NCBI GenBank assembly: GCA_964613665.1
Contig: CAZTIG010000085.1
Coordinates: 1 to 13,222, forward strand
Origin: CAZQFV01 sp964613665
Lineage (GTDB): Bacteria > Chloroflexota > Chloroflexia > DTKN01
Direction of reading: 5' to 3'
Length of the DNA stretch: 13,222 nucleotides
Shown here: piece by piece, positions 6,677-13,217 of the stretch
How positions within the stretch are numbered: the stretch's first letter is position 1
How the letters are laid out: each line of letters begins with the position of its first letter
Notes under the pieces: generated by a model
Told to the model about the DNA's origin: nothing
Database searches by the model: none
The model's input: only the letters and a program-made list of their open reading frames with translations
Made by a program: the position numbers and the translations under genes

Positions 6677-7843
6677 ATGCCCGAGGACGGGGTCCTGGTC
6701 GGCGAGCACTTCATGAGCGGCGACCTGGCCTGTGCGGAGGGGGCCATCGCCGCCGGCTGCCGCTTCTTTGCCGGCTACCCGATCACGCCGGCCACCGAGA
6801 TTGCCGAGCGCATGTCCGAGCGTCTCCCCAAGGTGGGCGGTGTCTTTGTCCAGATGGAGGACGAGATCGCCTCCATGAACGCCATCCTGGGGGCCTCCTG
6901 GGCGGGGGTCAAGTCCATGACCGCCACCTCCGGCCCCGGTTTCTCGCTGATGATGGAGAACCTGGGCCTGGGGGTGATGCTGGAGACGCCCTGTGTGGTG
7001 GTGAATGTGCAGCGTGGTGGGCCCTCCACCGGGCTGCCCACCCTGGTGGGCCAGGCGGACATGATGCAGGCCCGCTGGGGCAGTCACGGCGTGTACGAGA
7101 TCATCGCCCTGTCGGCGACATCGCCGCAGGAGCTGTTCGACGTCACCATCACGGCCTTTAACCTGTCGGAAAAGTACCGCACCCCCGTGCTGGTGATGAC
7201 CGACGAGGCGGTCGGGCACATGACGGAGCGGGTGGTGATCCCTCCGGCCGATCGGATCGCGCTGGTCCCGCGGCGCAAGCCCAGGCTGCCGCCCGGGCAG
7301 TTCCGCCCCTATGCACCGGATGAGGACCTGGTTCCGCCGATGCCGGTGGCCGGCGAGGGCTATCGCTTTCACGTCACCGGCCTGACGCACGACGATCGCG
7401 GCTACCCCATGGCCGTCGCGGCGGCCCAGGTCAAGTACGTGCAACGCCTGGTCGACAAGATCCGCCGCAACGTCGACGACATCGTCATCGTCGAGGAGGA
7501 CGGCGTCGAGGATGCCGACGTGGTCGTCGTGTCGTACGGCATCTCGGCGCGCGTGGCGCTGCTGCCGGTGCAGCAGGCCCGGGCCGAGGGGCTCAAGGTG
7601 GGGCTGTTGAAGTTGGTCACCGTGTGGCCCTTTGCGGAGAAGCGCATCCGCGAGCTGGCCGGCCGTGTGCGTGCCCTGGTCGTTCCCGAGATCAATGCCG
7701 GCCAGGTGGCCCTGGAAGTGGAGCGCTGCGCGGCCGGCCGGGCCCGCACCATCCTGGTACCCCACATGGGCGGCGACATCATCCACCCCGGCGAGATCCT
7801 GGAGGCCATCCACGAGGGCCTTCGCGGAGGAAGAGATGCCTGA
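6677..7843 (+). CDS. korA: 2-oxoglutarate:ferredoxin oxidoreductase, alpha subunit
   Basis: This 388-aa subunit joins KorB to convert 2-oxoglutarate + CoA + oxidised ferredoxin to succinyl-CoA + CO2 + reduced ferredoxin, reversible in the reductive TCA cycle. The ATG at 6677 follows GAGGAGGA (6665-6672). Signature segments are ACAEGAIAAGCRFFAGYPITPATEI-type sequence at residues 18-42, QMEDEIASMNAILGASWAG (59-77), and TATSGPGFSLMMEN followed by the ETPCVVVNVQRGGPSTG region that contacts the thiamine cofactor from the partner subunit. ALSATSP and EKYRTPVLVMTDEAVGHMTE follow, and the C-terminal transketolase-like domain has KLVTVWPFAEKRI. This pattern is that of KorA rather than pyruvate (PorA) enzymes, and adjacency to sucCD supports 2-oxoglutarate. 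Its stop overlaps korB by 8 bases. Confidence 0.94.
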   Translation: MPEDGVLVGEHFMSGDLACAEGAIAAGCRFFAGYPITPATEIAERMSERLPKVGGVFVQMEDEIASMNAILGASWAGVKSMTATSGPGFSLMMENLGLGVMLETPCVVVNVQRGGPSTGLPTLVGQADMMQARWGSHGVYEIIALSATSPQELFDVTITAFNLSEKYRTPVLVMTDEAVGHMTERVVIPPADRIALVPRRKPRLPPGQFRPYAPDEDLVPPMPVAGEGYRFHVTGLTHDDRGYPMAVAAAQVKYVQRLVDKIRRNVDDIVIVEEDGVEDADVVVVSYGISARVALLPVQQARAEGLKVGLLKLVTVWPFAEKRIRELAGRVRALVVPEINAGQVALEVERCAAGRARTILVPHMGGDIIHPGEILEAIHEGLRGGRDA

Positions 7844-8810
7844 GATCGATCGTCTGGACCGTCTCGAGCGGCGCCTGCTGAACGAGGCCAGCCAGTGGGT
7901 TTCGCCCGAGGAGGTGGTTCGCGAGCTGGCCGAGGGCGGGCGCCACCCGTTCGATGCGCTGCTGCGCGAGGACCGCATCCCGCACATCTGGTGTCCGGGG
8001 TGCGGCCTGGGCACGGCGCTGACCTGCTTCCTAAGTGCACTGACCCAGACGGACTATGACCTGGACCAGGTCGCCGTCGTCTCGGGGATCGGGTGCACGG
8101 GCCGGGTGGCCGGCTACGTCCGGCTGGATTCTTTCCACACGACCCACGGCCGGGCCATTCCCTTTGCCACCGGCCTGAAGCTGGCCAACCCGGCGCTGAA
8201 GGTCATTGTCTTCTCCGGCGACGGCGACCTCATCGCCATCGGCGGCAACCACTTTATCCACGCCGCCCGGCGCAACCTCGACATCACTGTGATCTGCGTG
8301 AACAACCTGAACTATGGCATGACCGGCGGGCAGGTGGCCCCGACGACGCCGGTGGTGGCCAAGACCGCCACCTCCCCGTACGGCAACTACGAGCCACCCT
8401 TCAACCTGCCCTACCTGGCGGCGGCCAGCGGCGCCGTCTACGTGGCCCGCTGGACGACCCTGCAGGCGCGGCAACTGGAGCGCTCGATCATGGAGGCCCT
8501 GGGCAAGCGCGGCTTTAGCTTCGTCGAGATCATCTCCCCCTGCCCGACGCTCTACGGGCGCAGCAACCGCCTGGGCAACGGGCTGGAGATGATGCGCCAC
8601 TTTCGGGAGAAGAGCGTCATCCGGCACGGAACCGACCCGCGCGAGGCCGACATCTACATGGGCGGGCCGATCATCGTCGGCAACTTTGTGAACGTGGATC
8701 GGCCGAGCTACCTGGAGTTCCGCGACTGGCTGTGGCGGGAGAGCAACTACGGGAAGAAGCGCGAAGAGGTACTGAAGAAGCTGCATGGCGGGGGAGAGAA
8801 GAAGGAGTGA
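7836..8810 (+). CDS. korB: 2-oxoglutarate:ferredoxin oxidoreductase, beta subunit (TPP-binding)
   Basis: This 324-aa subunit binds thiamine diphosphate and a [4Fe-4S] cluster. The ATG at 7836 overlaps the end of korA by 8 bases, with GGAGGAAGAG just upstream. The TPP motif runs from GDGD (128-131) to NNLNYGMTGGQ (156-166). Cluster cysteines are C53 and C56 (IWCPGCG), C87 (GIGCTGR) and C236 (SPCPTLYGR), matching the four-cysteine arrangement of 2-oxoacid:ferredoxin oxidoreductase beta subunits. The first 44 or so residues before LREDRIPHIWCPGCG, a charged helical-looking segment with WVSPEEVVRELAEGG, exceed the usual KorB N-terminus. No better-placed start is visible nearer the conserved region, so the extension is probably real. 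Cytoplasmic, pairs with KorA. Confidence 0.94.
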   Translation: MPEIDRLDRLERRLLNEASQWVSPEEVVRELAEGGRHPFDALLREDRIPHIWCPGCGLGTALTCFLSALTQTDYDLDQVAVVSGIGCTGRVAGYVRLDSFHTTHGRAIPFATGLKLANPALKVIVFSGDGDLIAIGGNHFIHAARRNLDITVICVNNLNYGMTGGQVAPTTPVVAKTATSPYGNYEPPFNLPYLAAASGAVYVARWTTLQARQLERSIMEALGKRGFSFVEIISPCPTLYGRSNRLGNGLEMMRHFREKSVIRHGTDPREADIYMGGPIIVGNFVNVDRPSYLEFRDWLWRESNYGKKREEVLKKLHGGGEKKE

Positions 8811-8823
8811 GACGCGACAACGT

Positions 8824-8863
8824 GAAACGTAGAGACGCAGGGACGTAGAGACGTAAGGACGTC
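8824..8863. repeat. Five 8-bp tandem repeats in the korB-korC spacer
   Basis: GAAACGTA, GAGACGCA, GGGACGTA, GAGACGTA and AGGACGTC are contiguous, consensus GRGACGTA. They fill most of the 73-base gap between korB and korC, and end 6 bases before the korC ribosome site (AAGGAGG, 8870-8876). They are too short and spacer-less to be a CRISPR. A related unit on the opposite strand lies in the sucC-sucD gap. Confidence 0.65.
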
Positions 8864-8883
8864 GAGCGCAAGGAGGGTGGAGA

Positions 8884-9447
8884 GTGGCCAAGGTCGAGGT
8901 TCGCTTCAGCGGTTTTGGCGGGCAGGGGATCATCCTGGCCGGCTTCATCAGCGGGAAGGCGGTGACGCTGTTCGACAGGCGCAACGCCACGCTGACGCAG
9001 AGCTACGGGCCCGAGTCGCGCGGTGGAGCGTGCAGCGCCGAGCTGATCATCTCCGACGAGCCGATCCTCTATCCCCACCTGCTCTGCCCGGACGTGCTGG
9101 TGGCGATGTCCCAGCCGGCCTATGAGATGTACAAGGGCAAGCTCTCCCCCACCGGGCTTCTGATCGTAGACTCGGGCTTGGTGGACCCCGGCCAGGTGCC
9201 TGCCGGCGTACGCCTGCGCGGGGTGCCTGCCACCCGCCTGGCAGAGGAGATGGGCCGCACCGTGGTCGCCAACATCATCATGCTGGGCTTTTTCACCGCC
9301 GTGTCCGGAGTCATCAGCGAGGAAGCCATGCGCCAGGCCATCCTCTCCTCGGTGCCGCCGGGGACGGAGGAGATGAACATGCGGGCCTTTGACTTGGGGC
9401 GGAAGTACTCCGAGGAGGCTACCGGTGAGCAGGCTCAGCAAGCGTGA
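8884..9447 (+). CDS. korC: 2-oxoglutarate:ferredoxin oxidoreductase, gamma subunit
   Basis: This 187-aa subunit completes the KorDABC complex. The GTG at 8884 has AAGGAGG (8870-8876) 7 bases upstream. The family signature GFGGQGIILAG (10-20) opens the Rossmann-like fold, followed by TQSYGPESRGGACSAEL (38-54), a segment that contacts CoA/acceptor in related gamma subunits. N130 in VVANIIMLG and the C-terminal FDLGRKY are also typical. Length is standard. Its 3' end overlaps the next gene by 23 bases, so that gene is almost certainly translated from the same message. Substrate class is taken from the operon context. Confidence 0.95.
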   Translation: MAKVEVRFSGFGGQGIILAGFISGKAVTLFDRRNATLTQSYGPESRGGACSAELIISDEPILYPHLLCPDVLVAMSQPAYEMYKGKLSPTGLLIVDSGLVDPGQVPAGVRLRGVPATRLAEEMGRTVVANIIMLGFFTAVSGVISEEAMRQAILSSVPPGTEEMNMRAFDLGRKYSEEATGEQAQQA

Positions 9448-10417
9448 GCGCCTCGAGGCGACCGTTGCCGGCGAGCCCGTGGATCGGCCGGCCGTGGCTC
9501 TCTGGCGGCACTGGCCCGGCGACGACCAGCGCGCCGAGGACCTGGCCCGGGCCACCCTCGACTTCCAGCGCGCATACGACTTTGACCTGGTCAAGTGCAT
9601 GCCCGCCAGCAACTACTGCATCGCCGACTGGGGGGCCGAGTCGCGCTACCTGGGCAACGAGGAAGGAACGCGCGCCTGGGGCCGGCGGGTGATCCAGCAG
9701 CCCGAGGACTGGGCCGCCCTGCCGGTGCTGGACCCCACCCGGGGCGCGCTGGGCGAGAGCCTGCGCTTCCTCCGCATGGTGGGAGAGGGGTTGGGTGGCG
9801 CGGTCCCCTTTATCCAGACGATCTTCAACCCCCTGGCCCAGGCCAAGAACCTGGCCGGCGAGCGGCTGCTCTCCGACATGCGCCGACATCCTGCCGCGCT
9901 CCACTGCGGCCTGGCGGCGATCACCGAGACGACGGTCCGTTACCTCGAGGCGGCGCGCCGCACGGGCATTGCCGGCATCTTCCTGGCCCTGCAGCACGCC
10001 ACGTACGACCTGTTGAGCGAGGCCGAGTACCGCGAGTTCGGCCGTGCCTACGACCGGCACGTCCTGGCGGCTGCCGAGGGCCTGTGGTTCAACGTGCTCC
10101 ACCTACACGGCGAGCACGTCATGTTCGACCTGGTGGCAGACTACCCTGTGCAGGCGCTCAACTGGCACGACCGCGAGACGCCGCCATCCCTGGAGCAGGG
10201 CCTGGCCCGCTTCCGCGGGGCCGTCGTCGGCGGGCTTGGCCGGCTGGAGACGATGGTTCGCGGCACACCCGCACAGGTGCGGGCCGAGGCCCAGGACGCT
10301 CTGGAGCAGACCGGGGGACGGCGATTCATCCTCGGCACGGGCTGCGTGCTCTTCCTGACCACGCCGGTGGGCAACATCCGTGCCGCGCGGAAAGCCGTAG
10401 AGACGGAGGTCCCTTGA
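9425..10417 (+). CDS. Uroporphyrinogen decarboxylase superfamily protein (not HemE)
   Basis: This 330-aa protein is a TIM-barrel member of the URO-D superfamily. The GTG at 9425, inside the end of korC, follows GAGGAGG (9412-9418); an upstream in-frame start at 9389 lies deeper in korC with no such site. Family features are KRERLEATVAGEPVDRPAVALW at the N-terminus (about 6-27), LHLHGEH (225-231), PVQALNWHDRE (241-251), the GGLGR turn (269-273), and GRRFILGTGC (298-307) with TTPVGNIRA (312-320). The QAGR substrate-binding motif of true HemE is missing. H227, H229 and C307 occupy positions like the His-x-Cys...Cys zinc site of methylcobamide:thiol methyltransferases (MtaA/CmuA type), with His replacing the first Cys. 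A corrinoid- or thiol-linked methyltransfer role is therefore possible but unproven. Why it follows korC is unclear. Confidence 0.85.
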   Translation: MSRLSKRERLEATVAGEPVDRPAVALWRHWPGDDQRAEDLARATLDFQRAYDFDLVKCMPASNYCIADWGAESRYLGNEEGTRAWGRRVIQQPEDWAALPVLDPTRGALGESLRFLRMVGEGLGGAVPFIQTIFNPLAQAKNLAGERLLSDMRRHPAALHCGLAAITETTVRYLEAARRTGIAGIFLALQHATYDLLSEAEYREFGRAYDRHVLAAAEGLWFNVLHLHGEHVMFDLVADYPVQALNWHDRETPPSLEQGLARFRGAVVGGLGRLETMVRGTPAQVRAEAQDALEQTGGRRFILGTGCVLFLTTPVGNIRAARKAVETEVP

Positions 10418-10665
10418 GCGAGATGCTGCTGCGTTGGCAGGGCCGCATCGGCCGGGCCAAGCCCCTGGCTCCCCTCTTCCTGATCTTTGGCGTGGTGGCG
10501 CTCCTCTTCGGTCTCGTCAACCTGCGGGCGTTCCTGGACAATCCCGGCGAGCCTGCCCCGGTCGAGATCAGCCAACTGCTCCAGGGGGAGATCGCAGCGG
10601 ACCGCTACGTCGTCGTGTCCGGCTGGACGAACTACGAGGTGTTCTACTCCGAAACCGAGAAGTGA
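10414..10665 (+). CDS. Small single-pass membrane protein, apparently frameshifted
   Basis: This reads as an 83-aa protein. The TTG start at 10414 shares bases with the TGA of the preceding gene (TTGA), with GGAGG (10405-10409) 4 bases upstream; an ATG at 10423 in the same frame is an alternative. One membrane helix is clear at residues 18-40 (PLAPLFLIFGVVALLFGLVN), preceded by a basic cytoplasmic head. The remaining 43 residues (EISQLLQGEI, RYVVVSGWTNYEVFYSETEK) would face outward. Strong third-position GC continues past the TGA at 10663 in the +1 frame until 10783, so the intact protein was probably about 122 residues. I do not recognise the family. Position between the UroD-like and Fe-S membrane genes suggests a small membrane partner of the latter. 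Confidence 0.6.
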   Translation: MSEMLLRWQGRIGRAKPLAPLFLIFGVVALLFGLVNLRAFLDNPGEPAPVEISQLLQGEIAADRYVVVSGWTNYEVFYSETEK

Positions 10666-10783
10666 GGGCAGAGAGCAGGATCTCTTCCTGGCCTGGGGCG
10701 ACGCTGGCGGACAGGCTCACTTCCTGGAGTCCCTGCGCAAGATGGGGTTCGCGGTCGGCACCGGGATGGCGGGGACCTGCTGA
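10664..10783 (+). pseudogene. Out-of-frame 3' continuation of the small membrane protein
   Basis: In the +1 frame relative to the 10414 ORF, codons from GAG 10664 read EGREQDLFLAWGDAGG, then FLESLRKMGFAVGTGM, ending AGTC before TGA at 10781. Third positions are nearly all G or C and the peptide has sensible composition, but no start codon or ribosome site serves it. Skipping one base at 10663 joins it smoothly to the upstream frame. It could be a sequencing or assembly indel, or a genuine inactivating mutation. The bases around the junction (AAG TGA G) do not resemble a known programmed-slip site. Confidence 0.5.
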
Positions 10784-10799
10784 GCGAGGATGGGTACAG

Positions 10800-11987
10800 G
10801 TGAAGAGGGCTCTGGATCTCTGGCAAGACCGCACACTGCGCTGGGAGTTCCTGGCCGGCCTGGTGCTGACCGCAGCCGCGGTCGGCGGAGGGGCCTATGT
10901 CGTGGGCATGGCCTGGTGGGTAGCCCTGCTCGTGGCGCTGGTCTACCTGGCCATGTACCTCTTCCTGGCCGCCATCGTGCGGCGGGAGTCGGTGCGCCTG
11001 CTGCGGCGCATCCTGCTGATCGGCTGGGGTGTCTTCCTCTGGCTGGGGCTTGTCGTGGGGGCGCTGACCACGCGCGGCACGACCGCCTACACCGCCGAGG
11101 TGTCGATGTACACGGTGGGCACGCCCATCTGCAACATCGGCAACCTCTGGATCGCCACCGGGCTGCTCACCCGCGGGCAGATGCTCCTGGGCACGACCAT
11201 GCTCGGTTTCGCCACGACGCTGGCCGGCTGGCTGGGGCTGTCGCTCTTCTTCGGTCGTGGCTGGTGCGGCTGGTTCTGCTACCTGGGCGTGCCGCTGGAG
11301 ATCGCTGCTCTGCTCCGCAGGCGCCGGGGGCGGGACCGCCTGTCGCAGGCCATCCGCTGGAACCGCCTGCCGGCCTCTTTGGCCCACTTTCGCTATGCCG
11401 TCCTGCTCAGTGCCGTGCTCCTGAGCGCCTGGCTGATCACCCCGGCCTTTTGCTGGATCTGCCCCATCCGCGTGCTCTTCGACCAGTGGGAGTTGCGCTT
11501 CGACCTCCTGAACGTGATCACGGCCGGCACAGGCATCGCCCTCTTCCTGGGGACGATGGTCGTGGGACCGATGGTCACCGGCAAGCGCGTCTGGTGCGCC
11601 TACTTCTGCCCGCTCGGTGCGCTGACCTCGCTGATCGCCTGGCTGCGGGGAGCCCTGCGCCTGCCGGTGGTGCGGGCGCGGATCGATGGGGAAAAGTGCA
11701 AGCGCTGTCTCGCCTGCATCACGGCGTGCACCTTCAATGTGATCGCGCCGCGGGACGTGGAGTCCACGGCGGCCTCCGGAGGGAGCGTGACCCTCTCTCC
11801 CGACTGCACCGCCTGCGGGGACTGTGTCGCCGCCTGCCCGGAGGGCGCCATCGAGCTGGCCGCGGGCGGGCGCGCGCAGACCGTGCCGGCGGTGCGCCGG
11901 CGGGCCTATGTGCTGGCGCTGACCTTCTTCGTCTTCCTGACCGCCTTCCTGTGGGCGCAGTTCATCCCGATGTTCGGGCCGCGGTAG
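10800..11987 (+). CDS. NapH/CcoG-like membrane polyferredoxin
   Basis: This 395-aa integral membrane electron-transfer protein probably accepts or donates electrons at the cytoplasmic face. The GTG at 10800 has GAGGA (10786-10790) about 9 bases upstream. Several hydrophobic segments (about 18-37, 39-60, 70-90, 128-151, 198-218, 237-258) precede the cluster domain, and one more closes the C-terminus (368-388). Membrane-edge cysteine motifs are GWCGWFC (C156, C160), FCWICP (C218, C221) and WCAYFCPLG (C266, C270), the pattern seen in NapH, NosR and CcoG relatives. Two [4Fe-4S] sites follow: C300, C303, C306, C310 and C336, C339, C342, C346. It ends the kor operon, where reduced ferredoxin is made, so electron exchange between ferredoxin and a membrane carrier is a reasonable inference. 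No nap, nos or cco partner genes are in the window. Confidence 0.88.
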   Translation: MKRALDLWQDRTLRWEFLAGLVLTAAAVGGGAYVVGMAWWVALLVALVYLAMYLFLAAIVRRESVRLLRRILLIGWGVFLWLGLVVGALTTRGTTAYTAEVSMYTVGTPICNIGNLWIATGLLTRGQMLLGTTMLGFATTLAGWLGLSLFFGRGWCGWFCYLGVPLEIAALLRRRRGRDRLSQAIRWNRLPASLAHFRYAVLLSAVLLSAWLITPAFCWICPIRVLFDQWELRFDLLNVITAGTGIALFLGTMVVGPMVTGKRVWCAYFCPLGALTSLIAWLRGALRLPVVRARIDGEKCKRCLACITACTFNVIAPRDVESTAASGGSVTLSPDCTACGDCVAACPEGAIELAAGGRAQTVPAVRRRAYVLALTFFVFLTAFLWAQFIPMFGPR

Positions 11988-12005
11988 GGTGGGACGCGCC
12001 CGCCC
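11987..12005. terminator. Hairpin between convergent genes
   Basis: GGGTGGG (11987-11993) and CCCGCCC (11999-12005) form a 7-bp stem with one T-G wobble and a 5-base loop. It begins on the last base of the upstream stop codon and ends 3 bases before the convergent gene's stop. It could terminate transcription from both sides, but it lacks a T-run on either side. Confidence 0.45.
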
Positions 12006-12008
12006 CTG

Positions 12009-12878
12009 TCAGGAGGCCGCCCCGAGCCCTTCCAGCAGGCGGATCGGCACGGCCGCGACGCCGACGGCCTCGGGCCCGGCGTGCACCCCCAGCGCCGGCG
12101 AAATGCGCAGCACGTCCATCCGGGCCACCTGAAGCCGCTCGCGCAGCAGCTCCACCAGTTGCTGGGCCTGCTGGGCGAACTGGCCGTGCAGGACCGATAG
12201 CCACAGGGGCGTCGCCGGCCCGTGGATCCTGAGCAGGTGCTCGACGATCAGGCGCAGTGCCTGTGGGAGGGTGCGTCCCCGCCCGACCGCACTGAACCTG
12301 CTGTCGCGCTTGTCGATGGCGATCACCGGCTTGACCTTCAGCAGTGACCCGAGCAGCGCCTGAACGCGACCGATGCGGCCGCCGCGCTGCAGGTACTCCA
12401 GCGTCGCCAGCGTAAAGACCATCTCGGTGGCGCTGCGGATGCGCTCCAGCAGCTCCAGGATGGCCCCCTTCGCCCACCCGGCCCGGGCCGCCAGCGCGGC
12501 AGCGAGCACCTGGAAACGCTCCCCTCCCGAGAAGCTCAGCGTGTCGACCACGCTGACCTCCGCCCCGGAATACTCGGCCGCCAGGCGGGCGTCGTCGAAC
12601 GTGTTGCTCATCCGTCCGGTGATGTGCAGCGAGATGACCTCCTCACCCCGAGCGGCCAGTTCGCTGTACACCTTCACGAACATCCCCGGGGAGGGGCTCG
12701 CAGTCGTGGGGATGCGGGGGGCAACCGCCCGCAGGCGGTCGTAGAACTCGTCGCGGGAGATCTCCGTGGAGCGGAGTTCGCCGTCCGGGAAATGGATGTA
12801 GAACGGTACCACCGTGATCTCCATCTCCGCGATTTCCTCGGGCAGCAGATCGGCACCGTCGTCCGTGACAACCTTCAT
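12009..12878 (-). CDS. DegV family fatty-acid-binding protein
   Basis: This 289-aa cytoplasmic protein is of the DegV/FakB type, which binds a long-chain fatty acid between two domains and in some bacteria presents it to a fatty acid kinase. The ATG at 12878 (MKVVTDDGADL) has GAGAGGTG just upstream; longer starts would lack that site and precede the normal DegV N-terminus. Motifs are PTTASPSPGMF (57-67), equivalent to the TSQPSPxxF site; HITGRMSNTFDDAR (85-98), equivalent to SSxLSGTYQSA; TLEYLQRGGRIGR (159-171); KPVIAID; and HAGPEAVGV (266-274). In the second motif the usual Ser-Gly is replaced by Thr-Gly-Arg. It converges on the Fe-S operon and has its own promoter. No fakA-like kinase gene is nearby, so a kinase partner cannot be confirmed. 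Confidence 0.93.
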   Translation of the reverse strand: MKVVTDDGADLLPEEIAEMEITVVPFYIHFPDGELRSTEISRDEFYDRLRAVAPRIPTTASPSPGMFVKVYSELAARGEEVISLHITGRMSNTFDDARLAAEYSGAEVSVVDTLSFSGGERFQVLAAALAARAGWAKGAILELLERIRSATEMVFTLATLEYLQRGGRIGRVQALLGSLLKVKPVIAIDKRDSRFSAVGRGRTLPQALRLIVEHLLRIHGPATPLWLSVLHGQFAQQAQQLVELLRERLQVARMDVLRISPALGVHAGPEAVGVAAVPIRLLEGLGAAS

Positions 12879-12890
12879 GGCACACCTCTC

Positions 12891-12906
12891 GATCGCTCTC
12901 GCGATC
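12891..12906 (-). promoter_or_regulatory. GNRA-capped leader hairpin next to the degV ribosome site
   Basis: On the minus-strand transcript, GAUCGC-GAGA-GCGAUC forms a perfect 6-bp stem closed by a GAGA (GNRA-class) tetraloop, immediately before the GAGAGGUG ribosome site. It could affect translation or RNA stability. Confidence 0.5.
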
Positions 12907-12924
12907 CTCGTTCGCCCCATCGTC

Positions 12925-12942
12925 TCGCCGGCCGGCCGGCGA
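12925..12942. promoter_or_regulatory. 18-bp perfect palindrome near the degV transcription start
   Basis: TCGCCGGCCGGCCGGCGA is its own reverse complement. It lies 14 bases downstream of the -10 box of the minus-strand promoter, a position suited to a repressor operator or a strong 5' hairpin. Its GC-only core could also arise by chance in this base composition. Confidence 0.4.
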
Positions 12943-12955
12943 CACCCTCCACACG

Positions 12956-12984
12956 ATTATCCCATACTGCCAGGCCGATGTCAA
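12956..12984 (-). promoter_or_regulatory. Near-consensus promoter of the degV-type gene
   Basis: On the minus strand, TTGACA (12984-12979) and GATAAT (12961-12956) are separated by 17 bases, predicting a start near 12949 and a 70-nt leader before the ATG at 12878. It is the only good promoter upstream of this gene. Confidence 0.85.
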
Positions 12985-13161
12985 CCCTGGATCTGTGACT
13001 GGGTGCGCGGCACTCTTGTCCGTGCAACACGACAGCGCCTCCGCCTCGCCCGATGGTGGCCCACGCTGCACCGGGCGCGTCGTGCCGCCCCAACTCGGAG
13101 AGCCGCTGATTGCGGGGGGAGTGCTCCAGCATCGACCCCCGAACATGGGCGCCCTTTGTGG

Positions 13162-13217
13162 CCGGATGCATGTTTCTAGATGGGCAAGGAGCGCGGCCGA
13201 TCCCTGAGCGGAGCGGC
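13162..13217. repeat. Right copy of terminal inverted repeat
   Basis: This is the reverse complement of bases 1-56 with one mismatch. Five more bases (CAAAG) follow to the window end. From the ATG at 13180, the plus strand reads outward MGKERGRSLSGAAK without a stop to the edge, the same frame as in the left copy. The repeat thus could be the first part of a multicopy gene (for example a transposase) plus 18 bases before its start, but no ribosome site is visible and too little is present to identify it. Confidence 0.9.

Larger units (their letters stand above)
12879..13161. other. Non-coding stretch upstream of the degV-type gene
   Basis: The part nearest the gene (12879-12984) holds its leader and promoter, described separately. 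From 12985 to 13161 I see no coding frame with codon bias or ribosome site, no tRNA (no T-loop-like GGTTCGANTCC) and no convincing promoter. The right-hand terminal repeat follows. Confidence 0.6.

Noticed and set aside
8816..8870. Possible CRISPR array
   Set aside because: Units are 8 bp and contiguous, with no spacers and no cas genes.
9425..10417. True uroporphyrinogen decarboxylase (hemE)
   Set aside because: The conserved QAGR substrate motif near the N-terminus is absent and no other haem genes are nearby.
10663..10665. TGA read as selenocysteine or programmed +1 frameshift
   Set aside because: The same-frame continuation is not protein-like and there is no SECIS-like hairpin directly after; AAG TGA G is not a known slippery context.
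10790..12232. An ATG-started plus-strand frame overlapping the polyferredoxin gene
   Set aside because: The ATG has a GAGGA nearby, but the product is Arg/Ala/Pro-rich without motifs, while the alternative frame carries all cysteine motifs and membrane helices.
12985..13161. Possible tRNA or small RNA near the right end
   Set aside because: No T-loop consensus, cloverleaf pairing or promoter-terminator pair could be found on either strand.
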